64,000 nucleotides of DNA from Liolophura sinensis (Eukaryota; Mollusca; Polyplacophora; Chitonida; Chitonidae): NCBI RefSeq assembly GCF_032854445.1, contig NC_088302.1, positions 29,727,979 to 29,791,978 on the forward strand, read 5' to 3'. Position 1 is the stretch's first letter. Each line of letters begins with the position of its first letter. The notes under the pieces were generated by a model. It saw only the letters and a list, made by a program, of their open reading frames with translations, did no database searches and was not told the DNA's origin. This document shows, piece by piece, positions 35,257-47,202 of the stretch. The position numbers were made by a program, and so were the translations under genes.

Positions 35257-35563
35257 AAATCGCTTTTAAAACACACCGCTTTTTGCTGCAATGCTGCAGT
35301 GCGTAAGTGTATTATACGGAACTGTTTTATGAGCAAACATATAAAGAAATGCATGAAAGAACAAAAGAGCAAATAGCTATGTATACGCTTTGTTTATGAT
35401 GGGAAGGAGTTTTACGAATTCCATAATGTATAAAATGTGAAACATACGATAGTCAAATCTTGTGACCGTTTAAGGTAAATGATGAAAAGCTCTACTTGCA
35501 GTATTTATATATGGAGAGTATAGCACTATAGCTATATATATATAGTAACATCGTTATAATATT

Positions 35564-35830
35564 GGGGAGGGGATGCCTACGTGGCTCAGTTGGTTAGCGC
35601 GCTGGCGCAGCGTGATGACCCAGGAACATCTCACCAATGCGGTCGATCTGAGCTCAAGTCCAGCTCCTCTCCGGCCGTAAGTGGGAAGCTCTGAGAGCAG
35701 TTTGCGGAAGGTCGTGGGTTTCCCCAGGGCTCTGCCCGGTTTCATCCCACCATAATGCTGACCGCCATTGTATAAGTGAAATATTCTTGAGTACGGCGTA
35801 AAACACCAAGCTAATAAATAAATAAATAAA
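35564..35830 (+). repeat. SINE family A, complete, with target-site duplication
   Basis: A-box head GGCTCAGTTGGTTAGCGCGC, B-box-like GAGCTCAAGTCCAGCTC, full core and the tail CGGCGTAAAACACCAAGC followed by (TAAA)n. It is flanked by a perfect 10-bp repeat TTATAATATT at 35554-35563 and 35831-35840, so it is a well-preserved, fairly recent insertion. Confidence 0.93.
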
Positions 35831-35840
35831 TTATAATATT

Positions 35841-36932
35841 TTGCCCTCAATGTTGAAACATTTTTCACGCAGTATGAGTTTTGGTCCTGCAGGCATTGTG
35901 AGCGACAATGTTGCGCTAGATGAAGGTTTTCACTGTTAGCTTGTTAAAAATTTGAAAACGAAACCACTGATGTTATTTTGTTGGATATCATTTGTTTTTG
36001 CAGTGAGTATTTCTAAACATATTTTTCTATCTTGTTTGTCCCGGAGTCAATAACGTTTAAAAGACAATGCTATGACTAATGACATGGCTTTTAATTAGGC
36101 GGGTTTGCTCAGCGTTTACACTATAGGTATTCAGTAAACAGTGACGATGTACACAAGAATTACACAAATCATGTATTGTATGGGGAAGTTTGACATAATG
36201 GCAAGCATAAAGTTCTCTATCACAAATTATTAACTATTTATCCAAGTAAACAATCTTGGGGATAAACAGATGGTGAACTGAACAAAAGACGAACCACAGA
36301 GGAATGGTTTGTTTTTCTGCAAAGGCGTTTGTCGACCGCTGACAGACAACATTGCAATTGAAAATGTAACATTAACACAACAATGGAATGGCCAACTCCT
36401 TCCTAATAACGACGCCACGATGCATTTATTTGCCCCAATTAAGCCTTTATCCAATACTGAGTGTAGTGAGCTTTATCATTGGCTAGATATGCTAATACCT
36501 TTTTATTGGGCTTGTGAGAAGGCTTTGAAATCATGCATTGTTATTGGACCTAATCAAGTTTCATTCACTGGCAAGCGAAAATAAATAATTCAGTAGTAAG
36601 GGCAGTAATTTTACCAACAAATTTAATACAAGGCTAATAGGTGGGATTGAATGTCCACAATGGGGCCGCCATTTCCGTATATAAGAACTCCCATGATGCA
36701 TCTTTAAAATAAGTGATAATAAAGTTATGAAGTGGCTAAATCTCTGTGGAATGTGGTGTTATGTGACACACCTCTCCCCTTTACTGCATTTATGGACTCT
36801 TCCACAAAGATTCTATTTTCTACTGTGCTATAATATGGTAACCGTAATAATCGTTGGCTTCCCAGTGACACTTTCTGTGGACGAAATTATAATATATATG
36901 TAAAGTAAAGGGCATTTAATAAATTTTTGCTT
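35841..36932. other. Unique non-coding stretch
   Basis: No supported exon. The plus-strand open frame 36309-36584 (91 codons) is the most protein-like in the region, but it has no recognisable domain and no clear splice partners. Confidence 0.4.
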
Positions 36933-37160
36933 GTCTCTGTCGGTCAGTCGATTTGTCGGTCTGTCGGTCAGTCCAGAAGTCCATCAGTCCGTCAACCGGT
37001 CTGTAAATCAGTCGGTCCCTCCGTCAGCCGATCTGTCCATCAGCCGGTCTGTGCGCCTGTCGGTCCGTCTGTCAGCCGGTCTGTCCATCACTCGGTCCCT
37101 CCGTCAGTTGGTCTGTCCGTGGGTCCGTCAGTTGACCTATCCGGGGATAGGTCGGTCAAT
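36933..37160. repeat. 4-bp-periodic GTCN tract
   Basis: About 230 bp built from GTCG/GTCC/GTCA/GTCT tetramers (for example GTCGGTCAGTCGATTTGTCG) with larger quasi-repeats such as CCGGTCTGTCCATCA and CGGTCCCTCCGTCAG. It is open in two frames, where it reads as Ser-Val-rich repeats, purely because of its composition. It is a diverged microsatellite. Confidence 0.85.
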
Positions 37161-37622
37161 TTTTTTACAACCTGCATTTTAAAATAAACCATGCACTTTC
37201 ACGACGAGCCTGGGTGCAAGAGAACGCTGACTTTTTGTGGGATGTAACACTTCGAATTTCCATCTGCTTTTTCTTTTAACGAGGAGAATAACTTGCGTGC
37301 ACAGAAACTAAGTTCACTTACAATTCTGTGATTTCCGTCGTTCTCTCTATCAGTCTTGTTAAAACATTAGACTTTCCGATCCATGTTATTCATATATTCA
37401 CACACAAGTGATTGACAATACTCAGAAATAACCTTGTACATTACTTATGGATGACAATCTATCTCCTCTTTGCCTCTGGCAATGCATCAATATTGTCACT
37501 TAAGTCGAAAATATCAAGTTCTGACGTAATTTTACTGCAACTAGATATTAATACACGTGGAAAATTGTTATTAATAACTAAGAGCCCACGTCTCATTGTT
37601 GGTACTTTTTAACTTCTAAATT

Positions 37623-37748
<126 letters not shown>

Positions 37749-40309
37749 GTAGTATTGTTAACACTACTGCTATTGGAGGAGACAGTCTGCACAATACAAC
37801 AATGTGGGATCCCTGTTTGCTAAACCACAACAGCCCTCTCAACCTTCTTACATTTTTATTTTCACGTTCCCTTGCTACAGCTCGTCTTACTGTTTCGACA
37901 AGAGATAAAGATTTTTTTTATCTCGCGGAGAGTTTTTGCCATCCGTGTGTGGTAATGAGAAGTTGGCATCAACGACATGCACGCTTAGGACGTTTGCGGA
38001 AATTGGACAAGTACGCAGTGACAGTTGGCAAACACTGACGTGGTGTGCTGGCCAGATCGTGCGCCAGGCCTTCTGTTCTGTATTTTCCCAAGATTATCTT
38101 GTTCCTGAGACTGAGATATTGTTCCCAGTGAACGTGGTGCGAATGCTGAGTACACTCTCTCTACGCGAATTCAGCACTTTGCCACTACATTTGGCTTCTT
38201 ATCTCAACAGAATAATTCGCAGATTGCTTATCTTAAGAACAAAAACAAACACTACCACATGATTCAGTTACGGTAACCGTCATAGTTGTTACGGTGAAGG
38301 ATATCGTGATCGGCATCATTGAAGACCCGTTGATCATACTCGCTTTCTGTTTCTTGGCGGTGTTTCTACAAAAATAAGAAATACTTTATTTTATTTCTTA
38401 TCTGTACTTGTAGGCAAGATTTTTGCCCTAACATGATCGAGGCCAGCCTTATGTGAAAATAAACCACTAACCTTTGGCGAACTTTCTCACGTGTAGCGAA
38501 GGCAGGGGTTCTCCACTGAACGTCATGAAAGATTGCACAAGTGAATACCCATCGACGAACATTATTTCTTCGAAAACAACTGAAGCAAGAAATTCTTGAA
38601 AACTCCCTCTCCGAGGAGGCACAAAACGCATGTCCCGTGTGACCTACAGTGTACATGTAGTTGTAACGAATGACAAGCACTTGAACGCGACCTACTATAT
38701 GATAACATATAGCGGATGAATAAAGCCACGCATAATAAATCGCTCCAACCGGTTCTGTTTGATTTCAATGCCTAGTTTCTAACTGCCACACTAATAGCGA
38801 AACCAGCTTAATGACTTTACTGGATTAGATGATCATTAAACTTAACGTCCGAAATGTACGTAGTCTATATCATACAAGTACTCATCTTCTTACAGGAAGG
38901 CTAAGTTTTGTGGAGTACAAAACTTTTACATAGTTCCCCAAATTCAATTCGTCTCTTTGAATTCAGTATAAAGACAGTCCACGTGGGAGTTTTTTCTTAT
39001 GGGGCATTGAACATGCGAATTAACAGCTATAACTGCTTTTCTTCCATTTTATTCCAATAACTGCCTTTCTTAATACGGCTTTCAAGACCGATCCCAGCTG
39101 ATCACGTCTTAAATAGGGAAGGAAATACGGCCATGCCGATCTTAATAACAATAGGATATGTCTTAAATAAGGCTAGCTCCGTACAAGGAGCCAGGGGAAC
39201 GCTCATCTTAGCAAGATTTACGTATATGATTAATGGCCTTATCTTAATCAGACAGCTGTCCGTTTTGATCAGGGCACGGGACAAGGTAAAATTTACCTGA
39301 CAAGGGAATCTATCATAACGACTAGCTTTCGTGCGTTATGATCGATCAAGACTCGTCGTGAACCCGACACTGTTAGTGATTAAACATCCTGCAACATCTG
39401 CCTCTATCATATTCCGATCCGAATTGATGGCATCCTTAGTTAACTCTACGTGGCTAGACAGTTACCTGTCAAGAGTCCAGATGGAGCCGAGCATGCACGC
39501 GGCGAGCGTCACAACGAATTGGCTCAGGCATGGTAAAACCGTCTAAGCCAATCAAAATAATCCTCACAAAAGAGGCAAAGTCAAAACTCACAGAGAGCGT
39601 GTACTGTTTAGCTCAACGGGAAATGTGTTAATTTGTTTGCACAAAATAGATACAAATTTGAGTGGGATGCGACACTCATTCATGGTAAAGTATGACGCAA
39701 CGTTTGGCATATGATTTCATCATAACAAGAAATAACATATTTGACTAACTTCTCCCGAAAACATATCATCACGATATCCCAATTCTCCGGAACATGTTCA
39801 TAACATTCTGTTTGTTATAGGAATTTTCGATTCGATGCACAATACCTAATATATCTTTACATTAATCAAATCGATTTTGACAAATTAAATTTAACCAATG
39901 TGTTAATTAACATTCTATAAGGCCAATTGTGATCCCACCTATCATCTAACTAATGTCAACTCCTTAAATTAAAATGAAATAACTACACGTCAGTTTCCGT
40001 GGTTGTCTCGAGGCAACATGTTAATTATAAAGACTGTTGAATGAATATTTCATAAAAACAATAATATTATGACAGCACGTTTGTCAAACACAAATTTCTA
40101 TATTAATGAACACTAAACATTAATGTAAACGAATGCGGTAGCCGCGGGGTTACACTTCCTCTTTCAATCGCGTCAGTTTTCGTTTTTTGTTTTTTTGTTT
40201 TTTTTTTCACCACTCTGTACTACAAATAAGCCGATGAGCTAAGCCGGGCATGCCATGACACGTGACTTGTTAATGATTCGCGTACTTTGTCATTTTCCGC
40301 CCATACACT
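37749..40309. other. Unique non-coding stretch
   Basis: No exon supported. The open frame 37936-38262 and the minus-strand frame 38366-38680 have no recognisable domain. A T-rich run lies at 40185-40208. Confidence 0.4.
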
Positions 40310-40392
40310 CCTGCGTAGTTTGTAGATGCGTAAGCCGCGGATGTTTATGGTTTCTTCCCACTACAATGCTGGCCACATTTTGTCAGAGGTAC
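40310..40392 (+). repeat. SINE family A core fragment
   Basis: Matches the core in GGTTTCTTCCCACTACAATG followed by CTGGCCAC, then diverges. No head or tail was found. Confidence 0.5.
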
Positions 40393-40545
40393 GAAAGATG
40401 CTATCTTAAAAAGCAATGTACGCTGTATAATGATTTTCCTATAGCACTTAACCTTCACAGGACGGAAAACCATTTTACTGCAGCTTGACGTCATACTCCA
40501 GAGACAAAAAGTTTTATAATCAATTATAATCAATAATAAACACGG

Positions 40546-40688
40546 GATGTGCAATTCGTGAGCCATTCTATCAAATTTATTCAACGTGTGGCGTAATTTT
40601 CATTTGTTCTTCGCTAAAGGCTCGGAACAAATGAAAATTACAACACGAGCTTAATAAATTTGATATAATGGGTCATGAATTGCATATC
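40546..40688. repeat. Long hairpin: 64-bp inverted repeat arms, 15-bp loop
   Basis: Left arm 40546-40609 and right arm 40625-40688 are reverse complements at about 80-85% identity. The innermost 15 bp are perfect (AATTTTCATTTGTTC against GAACAAATGAAAATT). Other paired blocks are TATCAAATTTATT and ATGNGCAATTC. The 15-bp loop is at 40610-40624. It resembles a fold-back MITE or a hairpin RNA precursor. No target-site duplication could be assigned. Confidence 0.85.
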
Positions 40689-43600
40689 TTATATATCCCA
40701 TAATTTATTTTGAGCGGTTTTAGGTGGTTGATAGAGAAAACGGCGTCTGTTTGTTTTGACAAGTATGTAAATGAGATGCGTACTGATATCGATGGATGTG
40801 AAACGGTTGGGACCGAACCACACATTTACCAAAATATAGTTCTAGAACACACTGAGGAAATCTGTGATTTCTGCGAACGGAAAACGCAAGATAATCCATT
40901 TGTGTGATAAGATGACCAGCTTTCTTTCGAAAATATCAGCATTCATAACCACTCATCTATCAAACCATTTGGCTCCAAAAGTGTGATCTAAATCTATGTC
41001 ATAGCTCTATGACAACTGACGTGACGTGTTCCTTGCAAGGTGCGAGGAGCGTGAACTAAGTATTCAAATTTCGCAGTTCACCTCAAAACTTATTTGCTGG
41101 TCTTATTAACCATCCTGGAAATTGCAGAATGCAGCAAAACAGTGTCTACAAAAGGTTGAATCAAAAGGTCACAGTGGGACCAATTATCGAGTTAGGTCTG
41201 GTAAATAGAATTAACTAGATCTAAGAATAATCTTGAGGTACATCAGCTGCAGACCAGTTAACACACACGAGACAACTCCTTGGCGCTCTGTAAAGTAATG
41301 AGGTACGTTTGTAGGGTTTAATTTCGTGAAAATCTCATAACGAGACATGTTGCTGTCGTTGACGCTTGTGTTTGTGAGTGCCAGTACCTTGTTTTAGGCG
41401 AAGGCCTACAATGTCAAGCGCTTCATTTCCTTTTAACAAGCTTGGCTTCATGAAGATAAATTTTATTCCTATCCACTTTACCAAAACCTTAACCATTTTG
41501 GTACCAAGAAACCGCTGTGACGTTTTAGTAAGTGAGAGCTAGTCTGTATGGCAACGAACAATAGAAGTAGTCCGGTACTTTTTCATTGGATAAGCTTGTC
41601 AATGCAAGCTCAGGTGACCTTATTTCTATAACGTGTGGTTTATTGAAAATTAACACCACTGTTGTTATATCACTGACACAGGCAAATTATGGGTTAATTC
41701 ATTTTACATGCCTAATAGCTGCACTTGATCCAAGAGAGTGCAACATGCTGACGGACGAATTTAATAAAATTCCAAAATTTAAAATTTTTTGGAACCCAAA
41801 ACATTGATTATTTTTATCCACAAAACTGTCCTACCGCAATACAGATGGTCATAGTTATATTTTTCGTTTTTACAAAATATGTCCTCTGTAAGGAAAATTT
41901 TATTTTGCAGCGAGTAGGAACCGAGTATATTCTGAAGATTTTTCTTCCATTTTTGGCAAAGAAGTGTATTCTTCAAATCGCTGATTTGATTTATTTCCGA
42001 GCCACATAATGTCATTTTTTAGCAACTGGTGGTAACATATTTTTGGATCATGTAAAGTTTTGAAATAAGCGCTATTTTAAAAGACTTTTCTGGGCTTCTT
42101 TTTAAACAATTAAAATCGCCACCACAAGTTTAGAGGGTCAAACCTTCGCCTATAACCTACACCAGTGTTTTTTTCTGAAAAAGTCAAATAAGAGAAACAA
42201 TAGAACAGCGTTAGTGTACAAGGAAGTTCTTCACATTTTGAGTTTAAATGTGTGGAAAGATAATATCCTTGCATATGTGCGTTTTAGGTTATCCAAATGC
42301 ATATTTTCTTGCTAAAATCCCTGTTGTTTACTTTGTTGTTGTTGAATTCTTTAACTAATACCAATGACTTTCAGGAGGTAACAGCAATTTCATTCCGTAA
42401 AGAATTAGTTTAACTGCAGTTAGATTTCCAAGGAAAATACTTTCTGAGATGACCACAAAGATATAGTCCACATTCTCAGATTCTTGATCGATAAGTGTCT
42501 GTCACCACAAACGGCGCGCACTTGTTTACACTGGGCATTGCGTCAACCCCCAATGGTGCTTATGAATTACAAGGAAAAGAGGATTGTGATGAGTGGGACT
42601 ATTTGTCCAATCGAACGTAAATAGACTGCGCAGTTTTCTAATGCAATTATCGGCCGCTTCCGCGGTCATGTCAATCGGCTTTCTTGAGAGTTCTTAACAA
42701 AGCAAGGTAGACTTCTCCGTTCTGACCCCCGCTTATACCCAATTACTAGAGCGCCGATGACAGCCTGGAAGAGCCTCTATTACTGGCCCGCCAATCGGTT
42801 TCCTCATTACCACGTATTTGACTTTTGACGAGGGAAAATCAACAGAATCTCTAGTGATACTCCACCATTGGGGATGCTGGTAATCGAACTACGTCCCTGC
42901 CTTAAAACGAGCTGTCTAATGAGGTGCTTTATACTTGAACTTGTTCGCTCTGCCTTTTCGTCCAGAAGGCATCTTGACATCTGGACACCAAAAACACGCC
43001 GTGTCCTTAAATGTCGCACCCAGGTTTACAGATGCAGCTTATAATAGCTTACGAAGAGATACGACCTAACCTTGCCTTTTCAAATACAGTAGTATCAGTG
43101 ATATCAGATCCTTCTAAAATCGTGAAGCTAAGTGATGAACGGAAACAGTTATGATTGGAAATCGTCGTTAAGCAAATGTATTGGATCGACGGCTTTGCTA
43201 AGTATACAGGCAGAACGACTTAGGTATGCAGATGTATACTTAAGTATTAACTAGAGAATTTGTGAGCTAGGTGGGAACATAGCTGAATTGTGCGTATTGG
43301 GTGGTATTATATTTCTAATGTGAAATAATATTGTTATCTTGAAACGATTTCATCCAGCTCAGACCATGAAAAACGATTTATCATTTTCCGGCGTTTTGGA
43401 GTTTTACGCAATTTTCATCCAAGTAGAAACATTTCAAAGAGACGCAAAAATCGTATCATGATTATTGCTTTACATCAAACATAATAAGGCCCCCAAACCA
43501 TACGACTTCCGTTTTTGATAAACGACGAAATCAAGCGTTATTCTCGATTAGCCTTTGCACAGTGAAGAAAAACTTCAAATCAAACATGGCGATCTGGAAA

Positions 43601-45259
43601 AATGAAAATCTTATTAAGGGGACGACATCAAGACAGAAAGGTTCCAATAGGCGAAATGGAAACATCGAAAACTACATGTAGTCAGATCAGTGGCAAGAAA
43701 GAATATAATATCTCACAGAAAGTTCTCTTTTTTCGCCTGCCACTAATGTATTTCATGCAGGCAAATTGAATAGAATCGATTGGGGCAAAGGGCATTTTTC
43801 GTCCAGAGCTAACATTTTAAGCAGAATTCATATTCCAAAGATCTGAGTCACGGGGACAATCATAACAATCGTCAATGGATAATGACAGTGGAGAAAATAA
43901 ACCGCAAGTGCGCCGAGCTGAACCGAGCTACACACCATGTAATAACGCAAATTATGCTCGCCCCTCCCTATTTAATGTAGCATAAAGGGCTTTTGTTAGT
44001 TTTTAATCCTGCCTGCGCAGATCATTTAAAAACAGTATTTTATCTATATGGATCGTTTCCATTCCCAGCCAGTACGGCTACAGGAAAATTATTTTCGTTC
44101 ATTCAGCTTCCGCTGAATGTTGTCGGGAAAGAGACGGGAAAGTGAACATATCTAAGAAACAAATTACTTACATTCTATATAGGTGATGAAGTGTTTACCT
44201 AAAACTCATTTTAAACAATTTTTTTACAATATTTGTTTCGTATTCTCTGACTGATGTTTTAAGGTTAAACCTATTTCAGTCAGCGTGTACTTGTAAACAT
44301 GCATCCAAACAGGCAGGACCTGCACGGATTAGAAGTTTTCAATTCAGATCGTATTCTGTAGGTACACAGGTGACAGCGTACCAGGCTGTCACTAGGAATG
44401 ACGCTGAGAAAATCATTGTACTTCTTGAGAGTAACTTTGATGCAAAAATCGAATAGGTGCCTATTTTAATAACAGTTATTATCAGTAATTTCCATCAGAG
44501 AATTGCTCGCCATAATTTGGCGACGATATCGGCAGTTTCATCCTCCATCTAGCATATTGTCGATCTTTGTACAGAGCTCTGTAATGAGTGTATCATGCAA
44601 TTTATCATTGATCAGATAATCTTAACAAGCACAAGTAGGTTTGAATCCAGACTTCCTGAACATTTCATTTTGGTACGTTATTTTAGATTGACGGTTTTTG
44701 CCAGTATTTTTTACTCTTGGATATATACATTTAACTTCTTTTTAGCCACAGGTTTTAGTTTTGAGACATTTTTTGTACTTATTAGCACTTTTATCGTAAA
44801 GTAGTAGTTGGAATTAGCAATCACAATTGTGGTAAAATTTTTAAAAAAGTATATATCAATGGATGCAAGAGATTGAGAATGAGCAAAAAAGCAAAGGAAT
44901 ATATTAAAACAATTAAGTATAATTAACCAATGTTTCAACACTCATCAGATCCATGTGTGTGGAGTCACACAACAATGGAATAAATAAACCCTCACCAGAA
45001 GTAACACATCTAAACATCTGAACAGAAATATGATTCTATTCAAAATTAGTACGGACGTCGAGCGTATGAGTAGCCCGGAGGAGAAGCTTCATTTTGCATT
45101 AACCTTTTCAGTTGTTAACTAAACCATATGCACTGTTGAAAACACAAAACACTTTTTAAAAAAAAACGATAAAAGAACCCACATCAGTTTTTAACCCGGT
45201 CTGGTATAGCAAAATTTCTCACTTGTGACACACGTCATGCACACTAGTGGGAAAAAAAG
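40689..45259. other. Unique non-coding stretch
   Basis: About 4.6 kb without a supported exon. Small hairpin-like sequences occur at 41769-41793 (TTCCAAAA…TTTTGGAA) and 44100-44119 (CATTCAGC-TTCC-GCTGAATG). A tRNA-like B-box remnant on the minus strand is possible near 42870. Confidence 0.4.
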
Positions 45260-45347
45260 CAGTCACATCACATCAATCACATCACGTCTGTCACATCACA
45301 TCAGTCACATCACATTTCTCACATCACATCAGTCACATCACATCAGT
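45260..45347. repeat. 14-bp tandem repeat, 6 copies
   Basis: Unit CAGTCACATCACAT with small variants (CAATCACATCACGT, CTGTCACATCACAT, TTCTCACATCACAT). The period is exactly 14 bp over six units. Confidence 0.88.
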
Positions 45348-46407
45348 TAAACTTCATGTAAGAGGACGCTAAACAGTACAGTCAACTGCTTCTTCCTACT
45401 ACGACCTTCACAACTATGGGGCATAGTTTTCGTGTGATCCTCAGACATTGAAAGTAGCTGCCTGATCACGTGGCCACGGTCCACCCTCTGTTTACATCTT
45501 AAATATTATATACATAGGTGTGATAAGTCGTAATGCTTTAAGTGCAGCTTATCCCCAAAATAAAAATATGAACGTGTAAGATCGAAGTTTTTCAATGATC
45601 AACGAAGTAGAAAGCAAGGTGTTCTGTAATTACTTGGTGTTTTCACAACAAAGTTTCACGGAATATTCTCCTGAAAAGCTTCTTGGAAATAGCTGTGGTT
45701 TATGCCTATATATATGGATAAGCATCTCAGACATAAACGTGGAATTGTGTGAAATTACAGCGGAACCCAGGTTGTGCAAGATTAGTCTGATGATATTCAA
45801 ACAGCTATAATAAGATTTTCTCCAGTGGTTTACAGCGTGCGAAACATTGACAGTTGTCCAGGTTTACAATGTAATATAAATGGACATCCGAGACCCGTGA
45901 CATTCAGAGCTCTCTGCACTCGGGTGTATATCAAATGTCAAGCCTCGTATTATGTGAGACTACATTTGCATGTTGGTTGTCAGATCTAGTCATCGTCCGC
46001 CCATACAACACCCCAGCTCCCCACCCACCCCCTCCAAATTTATATAGTAATATGCTCTTCTAAAGTTACGCTAATTATAATCTTCAAAGACCACAGAGGA
46101 AAAATTCTGGCACAATTCTTCGGGCGAACGCACTAAATCATACATTAGTTTTAAATCCGTCATTGGTTTCGCTCTTCGCTCGTTGACGTTAAATCGAGTG
46201 CCACTATTAAACAAGTATCCTTAACAATTTAAAAATTTGGAAGAGCCATTTTATGATAGTGATCATTTAATATCTGTTGACAATGAATTCTGTGAACTTT
46301 GAGGAACTGTATATTTCAAGGTCAGCTATTAGTGTGAACATCAGATAAATATACAACACTTTTATGAACATATTTGGAAATACAGGCAGCAAAGGAGAAA
46401 TGCAATA
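45348..46407. other. Unique non-coding stretch
   Basis: Nothing recognised. A 71-codon open frame at 45595-45810 has no recognisable domain. Confidence 0.4.
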
Positions 46408-46421
46408 TCAAACGTAAACCA

Positions 46422-46785
46422 CCGGCCCGGATAGCACAGTTGGTAGAGCGTCCGCTTCGGGACCGGTAGATCCAGGATCAATCCTTGATCGAGTCACACC
46501 TAAGACTTTAAAAGAGGAAGTTGTAACTTCCTCGCTTGGCGTTCAGCATGAAGGGGATAGTGCAACGACTGATTGACCCGTATCAGTATAATGGCTCGGG
46601 CGGGTCGGCTTACTTGCCTTTGGTAAGTCGTCTCAGTGAAGCAGCACTAAATAAAAGAGCGGTGGAAATTCGTCCTGCAACAAGGAGGCACATTACACGT
46701 ACATGCACCCTAATGATTCCTTCGTCGTCATATGACTGAAAAATTGTTGAGTACGACGTTAAACCCCAAGCACTCACTCACTCAC
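46422..46785 (+). repeat. SINE family B, complete, with 14-bp target-site duplication
   Basis: The tRNA-like head is GGATAGCACAGTTGGTAGAG (A box), with GATCAATCCTTGATCGAGTC in the B-box position, a ~250-bp body, and the tail GAGTACGACGTTAAACCCCA followed by AGC(ACTC)n. A perfect 14-bp repeat TCAAACGTAAACCA flanks it at 46408-46421 and 46786-46799. The body differs from family A, while the GAGTACG(A/G)CGT-AAA-CC tail motif is shared. Confidence 0.93.
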
Positions 46786-46823
46786 TCAAACGTAAACCAT
46801 AAAAGACAACATTATGGAGAATA

Positions 46824-47202
46824 AAGACAGAGCACAACGACAGTTTGGTAGTTGGCAAATTGTCACACGTAACCAGTGAAAACAGAGCACGACGACAGTG
46901 TGGTAGTTGGCAAACTGTCACACGTAACCAGTGAAAACAGAGCACGACGACAGTGTGATAGTTAGCAAATTGTCACACGTAACCAGTGAAAACAGAGCAC
47001 GACGACAGTGTGGTAGTTGGCAAAATTGTCACACGTAACCAGTGAAAACAGAGCACGACGACAGTGTGGTAGTTGGCAAAATTGTCACACGTAACCAGTG
47101 AAAACAGAACACGACGATAGTGTGGTAGTTGGCAAATTGTCACACGTAACCAGTGAAAACAGAGCACGACGACAGTGTGATAGTTAGCAAATTGTCACAC
47201 GC
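46824..47202. repeat. 55-bp tandem array, 7 copies
   Basis: The GAGCAC landmark of each unit starts at 46830, 46885, 46940, 46995, 47051, 47107 (GAACAC) and 47162, giving spacings of 55, 55, 55, 56, 56 and 55. The unit includes GTGGTAGTTGGCAAATTGTC followed by ACACGTAACCAGTG. Copies 3 and 7 share the variant GTGATAGTTAGCAAATTG; copies 4 and 5 share an extra A. The array begins about 25 bp after the family B SINE. Confidence 0.95.

Noticed and set aside
36309-36584. 91-codon open frame as a host gene
   Set aside because: No domain, no convincing splice partners and no upstream promoter; length is within chance for this sequence.
36927-37187. Ser/Val-repeat protein genes in two frames
   Set aside because: They result only from the 4-bp-periodic GTCN composition; two overlapping frames are equally open and there are no splice or start signals of note.
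46430-46500. Functional tRNA gene
   Set aside because: The tRNA-like A and B boxes are followed by a SINE body and tail and the acceptor stem does not pair; same for the heads at 17107, 22601, 35564 and 57130.
46824-47202. CRISPR-like repeat/spacer array
   Set aside because: The whole 55-bp unit is conserved, with no unique spacers, and the genome is eukaryotic.
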